A program made the translations under genes and the position numbers. From contig JAITAT010000186.1 in the NCBI GenBank assembly GCA_031283975.1, positions 1 through 5,035 on the forward strand: DNA of 5,035 nt. The letters are read 5' to 3'. The notes beneath the pieces are model-generated. The model ran no database searches. It had not been told where the DNA came from and saw only the letters and a program-made list of their open reading frames with translations. How positions within the stretch are numbered: the first letter of the stretch is position 1; each line of letters starts with the position of its first letter. Of this stretch, positions 1-5,035 are shown one piece after another. Source of the DNA: Synergistaceae bacterium (GTDB lineage Bacteria > Synergistota > Synergistia > Synergistales > Synergistaceae).

Positions 1-1
1 G

Positions 2-1003
2 GCCACAAACGCTTTCGGCATGGGCATAGACAAGTCGAACGTCAGGTACGTGATTCACTACAACATGCCGGGAAGCATAGACAATTACTATCAGGAGGCT
101 GGGCGCGCCGGCCGCGACGGAGCCCCTGCGGACTGCGTACTGCTGTTCGGCAGGCAGGACATAGCGACTGCGCGTTTTTTGATATCGAAGGGCGAGGACG
201 AAGAGGCTAAAAGAGCCGCGCTGAGAAAACTGCAGGACATGATAGATTACTGTCACACCGGAAAATGTCTCAGACGGCATATCCTCGATTACTTCGGCGA
301 GACGGACGGAGCCGGGACGTGCGGCGAGTGCGGCAACTGCAGTTCTGTGACCGAACGCCGCGATATAACCGTGGAGGCGATGAAGATACTCTCCTGCGTC
401 TACCGGGTGGCCGAAAAAACAGGCGGCCGGGCCTACGGCGCCGCTATGCTGTCCGACGTGCTGCGAGGGCGTCCCGGAAGCGGCTCGCGAGGGGAACAGA
501 TAAAGGCCCTCGCCCTGGACTCCGTTTCGACGTGGGGAATAATGAAGGAATATTCGCATGGCGAACTGATGGATATGTCGGATTTTTTGGTTGCCGAGGG
601 ATATTTGAAGACGGACTCCAAATATGGGACGCTATCGTTTACCGAACGCTCGTTTCCGTTTTTGAAAAGCAAGTCAAAGCTTTTGATGAGACGCCATGAA
701 GAGCGCGCCCGTAAACTCGCTCCCAAAGCAACGCGCTCAAACACCGGAACGCGCGCGGCCAAGCCGGCGTCAGGCATGTTCGAATCGCTCCGCAAGGTGA
801 GGCGCGAGATAGCCGACGCCGAAAATGTTCCGCCCTATATCGTGTTCTCCGACAGGACGCTGTCGGCCATGAGCGAAGCCGCCCCGTCGGACGAGGATGA
901 ACTTCTGGCGGTTCCGGGCGTCGGCGGAACCAAACTCCAAAAGTACGGCGCGCGGTTCCTGGAGGCCATCAGAAGATGGAAAGCGGATTACTCGCCGTCT
1001 TGA
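2..1003 (+). CDS. recQ: ATP-dependent DNA helicase RecQ, C-terminal part (5' end outside window)
   Basis: RecQ is a 3'-5' DNA helicase of recombination and repair. The frame is open from base 2, so the gene begins upstream; 333 residues are visible and roughly the first half, with the Walker A and DEAH motifs, is missing. Visible residues 1-19 are helicase motif V (ATNAFGMGIDKSNVRYVIH) and residues 31-40 are motif VI (QEAGRAGRDG, with the arginine finger). The RecQ zinc site follows: C89, C107, C110 and C113, close to the family spacing C-x16-C-x2-C-x2-C. Residues about 115-228 fit the RQC winged helix, and about 257-330 fit an HRDC domain (LLAVPGVGGTKLQKYG). It ends in tandem stops, TGA TAA at 1001-1006. 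It is convergent with the metal permease gene. Domain identification is firm; the internal ATG at 20 is not a real start because motif V already begins before it. Confidence 0.96.
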   Translation, partial: ATNAFGMGIDKSNVRYVIHYNMPGSIDNYYQEAGRAGRDGAPADCVLLFGRQDIATARFLISKGEDEEAKRAALRKLQDMIDYCHTGKCLRRHILDYFGETDGAGTCGECGNCSSVTERRDITVEAMKILSCVYRVAEKTGGRAYGAAMLSDVLRGRPGSGSRGEQIKALALDSVSTWGIMKEYSHGELMDMSDFLVAEGYLKTDSKYGTLSFTERSFPFLKSKSKLLMRRHEERARKLAPKATRSNTGTRAAKPASGMFESLRKVRREIADAENVPPYIVFSDRTLSAMSEAAPSDEDELLAVPGVGGTKLQKYGARFLEAIRRWKADYSPS

Positions 1004-1064
1004 TAAGACCGATTTAACGTTGTTACCCCGCGCCGCCAAACGGCCGAATCCCTAGAGAGGCGCG

Positions 1065-2312
1065 TCACTGCTCGACCCGTTCCTTGCCGCGTTCGGCTTT
1101 CACTATCAGGGACGACAGCGAGAGCCGCAAAAACCGCTCGCCGTCATAGTAGTAATTTTCGAGGACTCCCGTGGCCTCGGCCCAGTCGTTGTCGTTCGGG
1201 TACTCTTTGTCCTCGTTTCCCGCGCCCCACACGACCTCGAACCCCGCGTTCGCGTCGTAGCCGCAGCAACCCGGACCGAAACGATAGACGTAGTAACAGG
1301 GAGGCTCGCCTTCCTCCGGATCCACGATCCCGAACATCCCCTCCAGCCGTATAGTCTTTCCCAGATATTCGTCAGGGTTGAGGTAAACGTCGTTCGTCTG
1401 TTCCACGAACATCTTCTCCCGTATCTCTATAACGTTCTCCGCCGAAGCGGCGGAGCATGTCAGCGCTATAAGGGCAATCGCCGCCGCCGCGCGCGCGCGT
1501 CCTTTGACGAACCCGGACGCGCAGCAGAGCCCGAAGACCGCCATGTTGACGCATACCACGCTCGCTCCCGTCGGCGTCGCGTATTCGTATGATATTACAG
1601 TCCCGATCATGAAGCATGCCACCGATATCACCGCCGACGAGACGACGACCGTCTTGAACTTTTTGAACACCCTCATCGACGAAAGGGCGGGGAAGATTAT
1701 CAGGCTCGATATCAGCATCGCGCCCATCATCCTCATGCCGAGTACTATCGTCACGGCCGAGAGCAGAGCGAGCAGCGTATTGTAAAGGCCGGCCCGGACG
1801 CCGGTCGCGCGCGCGAACGTTTCGTCGAAAGTCACGGCGAAAATCCTGTTGTAAAAGACGATGAAAAGCGCCAGCACTACCGCTGACAGCGCTACGCTCA
1901 GATACACGTCCGTTTTGCTCATAGCCAGGATGCTGCCGAACATGAAGTTGCAGACATCCGTGTTCATGCCCGTCGTCATGGAGATGACCATCACACCCGC
2001 GGCCAGGGAGCCGGTCGATATCAGCGCTATCGCGGCATCGCTCCGTATCTTGCTGCTTTCGGTTATCCTCAGCAGCAGAAACGCCGCGGCCAGCACGACC
2101 GGAATCGACACGGCGAGCGGAGCGGCGTTAAGCGCCATCGCGATTGCGAGCGCGCCGAACCCAACGTGAGAGAGCCCGTCGCCGATCATCGAATAACGCT
2201 TTAGGACGAGACTGACTCCTAACAGCGACGCGCACAGCGACACCATCAATCCCACGATCACCGCCCTCACCAGAAACGCGTATGAAAACATCTCCGCGAT
2301 AGTTCCTATCAT
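1065..2312 (-). CDS. znuB: ZnuB-type metal ABC transporter permease fused to a C-terminal extracytoplasmic domain
   Basis: Integral membrane permease of the ABC-3 family (ZnuB/MntB/TroC), which imports zinc, manganese or iron with a separate ATPase and binding protein; the metal cannot be read from sequence. The protein is 415 aa. Residues 1-268 form the permease: many hydrophobic helices and the family motif DGLSHVGFGALA at 45-56. Family members are usually about 260-300 aa, so this one is longer. Residues 268-274 are basic (VKGRARA), then 275-291 form a hydrophobic stretch ending in an A-x-A signal-peptidase-like site. Residues 292-415 are soluble, with YLGKTIRLEGMF at 316-327, C339 and the pair C349-C350. 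That tail resembles, from memory, the C-terminal domain of the DUF1980/YcgQ family. By positive-inside logic it lies outside the membrane. The ATG at 2312 is chosen because GGAGG sits 8 bases before it. The open frame continues upstream over purR, but that is not coding. No ATPase or binding-protein gene is adjacent. Confidence 0.9.
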   Translation of the reverse strand: MIGTIAEMFSYAFLVRAVIVGLMVSLCASLLGVSLVLKRYSMIGDGLSHVGFGALAIAMALNAAPLAVSIPVVLAAAFLLLRITESSKIRSDAAIALISTGSLAAGVMVISMTTGMNTDVCNFMFGSILAMSKTDVYLSVALSAVVLALFIVFYNRIFAVTFDETFARATGVRAGLYNTLLALLSAVTIVLGMRMMGAMLISSLIIFPALSSMRVFKKFKTVVVSSAVISVACFMIGTVISYEYATPTGASVVCVNMAVFGLCCASGFVKGRARAAAAIALIALTCSAASAENVIEIREKMFVEQTNDVYLNPDEYLGKTIRLEGMFGIVDPEEGEPPCYYVYRFGPGCCGYDANAGFEVVWGAGNEDKEYPNDNDWAEATGVLENYYYDGERFLRLSLSSLIVKAERGKERVEQ

Positions 2313-2320
2313 GCCAATTA

Positions 2321-2325
2321 CCTCC
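2321..2325 (-). promoter_or_regulatory. Ribosome-binding site of the metal permease gene
   Basis: On the minus strand GGAGG lies 8 bases upstream of the ATG at 2312. It fixes the start inside a much longer open frame that runs back over purR. Confidence 0.85.
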
Positions 2326-2374
2326 AAACCCGCAAACCTCGCGCCCGAAGCGCCGCGCTCCGAAAATTTTGCCC

Positions 2375-2392
2375 GGCGCGGCCGTTCGCGCC
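2375..2392 (-). other. GC hairpin directly after the purR stop, possible weak terminator or attenuator
   Basis: GGCGCG (2392-2387) and CGCGCC (2380-2375) are perfect complements around a 6-base loop, immediately after the purR TAG at 2395-2393. AAAATTTT follows at 2370-2363, but four other bases intervene and the T run is only four long, so it is a poor intrinsic terminator. It may partly separate purR from the permease gene. It could also be chance in GC-rich DNA. Confidence 0.3.
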
Positions 2393-3190
2393 CTATATGT
2401 CCGATACCGTCAGCTTGGGAACGCCCTTTTCGACCGACAGTTCGAGCAGCGAACGGTAATCGGTCACTGTCTTCCTGCCGCTCTCGCCCGACGAAATGAA
2501 CACGCCGACGCCGACGACCGACGCGTTGAATTCGCCGGCCATCAGGAGCATTCCCGCCGCGGTGCTGCCGCCTCTCATAAAATCGTCTATCACCAGCACT
2601 CGGCTCGACGAGGTGATGAACCTGGTTCCCAGGTACATAGTCCTGACGTCGCCGTTGCCGGTCGGAAAATGAACGCCGACCGCCGGGCCGTCGCTGGGCC
2701 TGTTGCGGAATCTGCATACCGCCAGGGGAACGCCGATGGCGTATGACGTGAAGAACGCGACGGGAATGCCCTTGACTTCAGAGGTGAGTACTACCGTCGG
2801 TTTTTTGTCCTCGAAAAGGGAAGCCATTGTGAAACCCAGAAAAGAGGCCCAGTCGGGGTCGAAAAGCAGATCGGTGTAGTAGACCAACCCGCCCGGCAGA
2901 AGCCGCCCCGGCACCGACAGTATTTCGGCGAGTTTATGAAGCCTTTCCAGCCGGTACTCTCTCGACGGCGAGGGGATGAAATAAGCTCCCCCGCTGCGTC
3001 CCCTGTCGGTGACGATGCTGCCGACTCCCTCGGCTTGGAGCGCTTCTGATATTATCTCGATGTCGTCACTGACGAGCGTCTTGGAAACGCCGAAATTACC
3101 CGCCGTCTCCGTCAGGGACATCTGCCGCGAGGGGTGCAGCAACATCCGCGAGGCTATCCTGATAAGACGTTCGGTTCTCTTTCCTTTCAT
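2393..3190 (-). CDS. purR: Pur operon repressor PurR (Bacillus type, PRPP-binding)
   Basis: Cytoplasmic transcription factor that represses purine synthesis genes and is released from DNA by PRPP. It is 265 aa from the ATG at 3190; B. subtilis PurR is about 285 aa. Residues 1-73 form the N-terminal winged helix (MKGKRTERLIRIASRML, then FGVSKTLVSDDIEII). Residues about 74-265 form a phosphoribosyltransferase-like domain with LLPGGLVYYTDLL at 98-110, KGIPVAF at 140-146 and the PRPP loop VLVIDDFMRGGST at 198-210. The Bacillus protein has IDDFMKAGGT at that loop. An in-frame TTG two codons earlier (3196) is possible, but the ATG has a 9-base spacing from GGAG and gives the usual family N-terminus. 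Only 6 bases separate it from the ispE stop, so the two are probably co-translated. It lacks the C-terminal tail of about 20 residues seen in Bacillus. Confidence 0.95.
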   Translation of the reverse strand: MKGKRTERLIRIASRMLLHPSRQMSLTETAGNFGVSKTLVSDDIEIISEALQAEGVGSIVTDRGRSGGAYFIPSPSREYRLERLHKLAEILSVPGRLLPGGLVYYTDLLFDPDWASFLGFTMASLFEDKKPTVVLTSEVKGIPVAFFTSYAIGVPLAVCRFRNRPSDGPAVGVHFPTGNGDVRTMYLGTRFITSSSRVLVIDDFMRGGSTAAGMLLMAGEFNASVVGVGVFISSGESGRKTVTDYRSLLELSVEKGVPKLTVSDI

Positions 3191-3196
3191 GGGCAA

Positions 3197-4078
3197 TCAC
3201 TCCAAAACCAAAATTTGTTGGAGCCATTGAAATTTTTCCTTGCCGTCTTTTTCCCGAATTGCCTCGAACATGGCGGACATACGGACACTCGCGTCCTCCG
3301 GCGCGAACAGCGCGAAAAACGCCCCGCCGCTGCCGCACAACCCCCACGCCAGCGCGCCCGCGATATCCGCAGCGCCGCGCAGCGCGGCGTACTTGTCATC
3401 GTGCCCGGCGCAGTGAATAAAGTCGTTTGGCAGCATACCGGCCCGCTCGCCGCGTCTCAGCAGACCAAGAACCGACACGGTCTCCTCGCGGGCCTCATGC
3501 GCGCTCAACGCGCCCGCGTCTCCGCGGGCTCTCATTTCGTCGAGCGCGTCATAAGCGGAAGAGGTACCTACGCTCCACTCGGGGAAAAAGACCGCCGCCG
3601 CGAGGCGCAAATCACCGCTCAAGCCCTCCAGAATATCGCCTATGCCGCTCGCGAACGCGAGAGAGTGTCCGCTTGCCAGAAACGCCACATCCGCTCCCAG
3701 CGACGAGACGCCCGGTGCCGGCCCTTTCCCGCGCAATGCCCTGAAAATTTGCAGGAAAGCAGCCGCGTTGCCGCTGCCGGCTCCTACACCGCTGCCTGTC
3801 GGTATATGCTTGCGCAGCCTGATACTGACAGGCGGCAGCGAGTCTCCGCCGTATACGCTCCTGATATGCCGGCATACCCGCGTCAAAATATTCTCCCCAG
3901 GTATGTCCGCGCCCGAGACCTCGAGGCTATCGCGCCCCGAATCGAAGTCCGCCTCGACGACCTCCGGCGACCGCAAACGCCAGAAGAGCGAGAAAATATC
4001 GTGATATCCGTCTTTGCGTCTCGAGAGAACGCGCAGAGTGAGATTCAGTTTTATGAAACAGGTTCCGGCTAAAAACAT
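3197..4078 (-). CDS. ispE: 4-diphosphocytidyl-2-C-methyl-D-erythritol kinase (IspE)
   Basis: GHMP-family kinase that phosphorylates CDP-methylerythritol with ATP in the MEP pathway to isopentenyl diphosphate; cytoplasmic. It is 293 aa, the normal family length. Residues 9-28 hold the substrate and catalytic motif IKLNLTLRVLSRRKDGYHDI (K10 and H26 correspond to conserved positions). Residues 92-106 are the ATP-binding glycine-rich loop (IPTGSGVGAGSGNAA). LGADVAF at 128-134 carries the presumed catalytic Asp130. GLCGSGGAFFALF at 246-258 is GHMP motif 3. The loop deviates from the usual GLGGGSSDAA, with Asn where Asp is common. The ATG at 4078 has no clear Shine-Dalgarno, but no better in-frame start is visible in the 46 bases after veg. 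The order veg-ispE-purR is conserved in Firmicutes and supports the call. Confidence 0.94.
   Translation of the reverse strand: MFLAGTCFIKLNLTLRVLSRRKDGYHDIFSLFWRLRSPEVVEADFDSGRDSLEVSGADIPGENILTRVCRHIRSVYGGDSLPPVSIRLRKHIPTGSGVGAGSGNAAAFLQIFRALRGKGPAPGVSSLGADVAFLASGHSLAFASGIGDILEGLSGDLRLAAAVFFPEWSVGTSSAYDALDEMRARGDAGALSAHEAREETVSVLGLLRRGERAGMLPNDFIHCAGHDDKYAALRGAADIAGALAWGLCGSGGAFFALFAPEDASVRMSAMFEAIREKDGKEKFQWLQQILVLE
3200..3203 (-). promoter_or_regulatory. Ribosome-binding site of purR embedded in the end of ispE
   Basis: GGAG at 3203-3200 belongs to the last ispE codons (TTG GAG TGA), 9 bases before the purR ATG at 3190. A ribosome finishing ispE covers this site, which is the typical arrangement for translational coupling. 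Confidence 0.7.
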
Positions 4079-4124
4079 CGCTGTCAGGCAAATTGACGGA
4101 CAAAACCGCCCGTTTGATGGGTGG

Positions 4125-4367
4125 TTAAACTTTATCGTCGTGCGGCAGCAACCTCAACTCGACCTCTTTGGTGAGAAGATCGGCGTAGCTGAAAGAAACC
4201 GTGCTGTTTTGAGATTCCACAAAAAGTGTGAAAAGACTGGGATAAGCTTCCATTATCACTCCCTGGCGCGCTTCGGCTTTTCTGCGGCCGTTGGCGGCCC
4301 TGTAAAATACCCTCGACCCTCTGTGCATGGTGACTTGTTCCCTTATGGCACTCAATGTGTCGGTCAA
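4125..4367 (-). CDS. veg: Veg family protein
   Basis: Small conserved protein, 80 aa from the proposed TTG start. B. subtilis Veg (86 aa) is very highly expressed and stimulates biofilm formation, but its biochemical role is not settled. Diagnostic stretches are ANGRRK at 25-30, EAYPSLFTLF at 40-49 and SFSYADLLTKEVEL at 58-71, matching Bacillus ANGGRRK, ETYPSVF and SYSYADVLTETVEL. The start is TTG at 4367-4365: GGGAG lies 8 bases before it, and the resulting MTDTLSAIREQV aligns residue for residue with the Bacillus N-terminus MAKTLSDIKRSL. The ATG at 4382 would add five residues but has no ribosome-binding site. It is first in the veg-ispE-purR cluster. Unlike in Bacillus, no sspF-like spore protein gene lies between veg and ispE. 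Confidence 0.92.
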   Translation of the reverse strand: MTDTLSAIREQVTMHRGSRVFYRAANGRRKAEARQGVIMEAYPSLFTLFVESQNSTVSFSYADLLTKEVELRLLPHDDKV

Positions 4368-4375
4368 TTCGATCA

Positions 4376-4380
4376 CTCCC
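4376..4380 (-). promoter_or_regulatory. Ribosome-binding site that supports a TTG start for veg
   Basis: GGGAG at 4380-4376 on the minus strand lies 8 bases before the TTG at 4367. It overlaps the alternative ATG at 4382-4380, which argues against use of that ATG. Confidence 0.7.
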
Positions 4381-4404
4381 ATGAAACATCATAAATTACT
4401 TAAT

Positions 4405-4433
4405 ATATTAACATATAGAAGGGCATAACTCAA
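4405..4433 (-). promoter_or_regulatory. Putative sigma-70-type promoter of the veg-ispE-purR cluster
   Basis: On the minus strand TTGAGT (4433-4428) and TAATAT (4410-4405) are separated by exactly 17 bases in the most AT-rich stretch of the window. Each matches 4 of 6 consensus bases. The predicted transcript would start around 4398 and give a leader of roughly 30 bases. The -35 box overlaps one arm of an inverted repeat (4429-4435 with 4458-4464), which could be an operator. Neighbouring TATA-rich registers make the exact -10 uncertain. Confidence 0.5.
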
Positions 4434-4565
4434 GCCGCCCTTTTAGGTCCGAAGCGCGCTTGAGCCGCGATAAGCCGCATTCAATGGGGTTTCGTGGGCT
4501 TACGCCGGATATCGAATTTTAGCGGAAAAGCACTCGTATAGTAAGCCTACGGCGCGTAATCGCCG
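4429..4565. repeat. Cluster of inverted repeats and phased short repeats in the veg upstream region
   Basis: No gene is visible between the veg promoter and the rubrerythrin terminator. The stretch contains three perfect inverted repeats: CTCAAGC 4429-4435 with GCTTGAG 4458-4464; GGCTTAC 4497-4503 with GTAAGCC 4541-4547; CGGCG 4550-4554 with CGCCG 4561-4565. It also has three copies of AGCCGC at 4433, 4463 and 4473. No known riboswitch or tRNA pattern is recognised. The function is unknown; it could be a regulatory region, a structured leader, or chance. Confidence 0.35.
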
Positions 4566-4581
4566 GACAGGGGAGTGCCAG

Positions 4582-4627
4582 ATAATAAAGGACTCGCCAA
4601 AAGCGCGCCGGCGCCTTTGGCGAGTCC
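4582..4627 (-). terminator. Rho-independent terminator of the rubrerythrin gene
   Basis: A perfect 12-base inverted repeat (GGACTCGCCAAA 4590-4601 with TTTGGCGAGTCC 4616-4627) encloses a 14-base GC-rich loop that can fold further (GCGC/GCGC). On the minus strand the stem is followed by TTTATTAT (4589-4582). It begins 23 bases after the rubrerythrin stop. The other strand has no T run after the stem, so it acts on minus-strand transcription and separates rubrerythrin from veg. Confidence 0.9.
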
Positions 4628-4650
4628 TCAGGGTTCTTTGTGAGCGCGGA

Positions 4651-5035
4651 TCAGAATTTTTTGAAAGAGGCGCCTTTGGCTTTGCAGATCGGACATTCAG
4701 CAGGTGTTTTGCCTTTTTCCACGTATCCGCAGACCGGACAGAGGTAGTATTCGACGTCTTCCCGCTTGTCCAGATTTTCGAAAGCGTCCTTGTAGAGTTT
4801 AGCGTGAACTATCTCGGCCTCTCTGGCCAGATCGAAAGCTTTGTAGGCGCCGTCGTGGCCCTCGGCCTTGGCGTCTTTCTGAAAATCGGGATACATGGTC
4901 GTGTATTCGTAAGTCTCGCCCCCGATTGCGGCCTGCAAGTTCGCTTTCGTATCGCCCACCTTGCCCGCCAGCCTCAATTCCGCGAGAGCGTGAATGGTTT
5001 CAGCCTCGGCGGCCGCCCTGAAAAGACGGGCTATG
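4651..5035 (-). CDS. rbr: Rubrerythrin, C-terminal part (5' end outside window)
   Basis: Non-haem diiron protein that reduces hydrogen peroxide in the cytoplasm of anaerobes, taking electrons through a rubredoxin-like iron site. The frame is open to the right edge; 127 residues are visible, so a short N-terminal part (first helix) is missing. Visible diiron ligands include E12-x2-H15 in AEAETIHA, E40 and E43 in GGETYEY, and E74-x2-H77 in REAEIVHA. The C-terminal rubredoxin-like domain has C99-x2-C102 (CPVCG) and C114-x2-C117 (CPICK), about the normal spacing. The stop TGA is at 4653-4651, followed by a strong terminator. The reading continues upstream of the TTG at 4977 with conserved sequence, so that codon is not the start. 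The symbol is given by family; the paralogue cannot be resolved. Confidence 0.95.
   Translation of the reverse strand, partial: IARLFRAAAEAETIHALAELRLAGKVGDTKANLQAAIGGETYEYTTMYPDFQKDAKAEGHDGAYKAFDLAREAEIVHAKLYKDAFENLDKREDVEYYLCPVCGYVEKGKTPAECPICKAKGASFKKF

Noticed and set aside
433..1039. Minus-strand open frames opposite recQ
   Set aside because: Basic, low-complexity translations without domains, fully opposite a well-supported RecQ C-terminal region.
1032..1044. Small GC hairpin between recQ and the permease gene considered as a terminator
   Set aside because: Only a 4-base stem and no following T run on either strand.
2313..2717. Upstream extension of the metal permease frame over purR (135 more codons)
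   Set aside because: The translation is Arg/Gly-rich without any domain and overlaps purR in another frame. The strong GGAGG and ATG at 2312 mark the real start.
3134..4072. A 312-codon plus-strand open frame antisense to ispE
   Set aside because: It is a shadow of ispE in GC-rich DNA: Arg/Gln/Pro-rich translation, no recognisable domain, and the opposite strand carries a full set of IspE motifs.
4132..4392. Second minus-strand frame overlapping veg (86 codons)
   Set aside because: Out-of-frame shadow of Veg; the other frame carries the conserved Veg residues.
4484..4522. 12-codon plus-strand ORF in the intergenic region
   Set aside because: No ribosome-binding site, no recognisable product and a length expected by chance.
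4434..4590. Possible tRNA, small RNA or riboswitch upstream of veg
   Set aside because: No tRNA arms, T-loop sequence or riboswitch core recognised; only isolated inverted repeats, so no RNA gene is called.

Overview
The window is an ordinary-looking, GC-rich bacterial chromosome segment. It contains two genes cut by the window edges (recQ on the left, a rubrerythrin on the right) and four complete genes on the minus strand. The order veg - ispE - purR, all in one direction, is a hallmark of Firmicutes and some of their relatives (in Bacillus subtilis: veg, sspF, ispE, purR). The GC-rich codon use, the anaerobe-type rubrerythrin and the PurR/Veg pair together suggest an anaerobic, GC-rich member of the Synergistota or a high-GC Clostridia/Negativicutes lineage. 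That placement is inference; no rRNA or other marker is present.

Layout, left to right. Positions 1-1003 (+) encode the C-terminal part of a RecQ DNA helicase: helicase motifs V-VI, zinc site, RQC and HRDC domains, ending in tandem stops. It converges across a 61-base gap on a minus-strand gene (1065-2312). This encodes a ZnuB-type (ABC-3 family) metal-transporter permease that continues in frame into a ninth, signal-peptide-like hydrophobic segment and a roughly 120-residue extracytoplasmic domain with a Cys-Cys motif. Upstream of it, in transcription order veg (4367-4125), ispE (4078-3197) and purR (3190-2393) form a compact cluster. The ribosome-binding site of purR lies inside the last codons of ispE. 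A short AT-rich region at about 4383-4433 holds a plausible promoter for the cluster. The region from 4428 to 4580 has no gene but carries several inverted repeats and phased short repeats. A strong intrinsic terminator (4582-4627) ends the rubrerythrin gene, which runs off the right edge.

Functional reading: IspE makes an isoprenoid (MEP pathway) intermediate, PurR is the PRPP-responsive purine repressor, and Veg is a small conserved protein linked to biofilm formation in Bacillus. The metal permease follows purR by 80 bases without its usual ATPase or solute-binding partners in view. The most unusual item is this permease's C-terminal domain fusion. I see no mobile element, CRISPR array, RNA gene or clearly novel multi-gene system.
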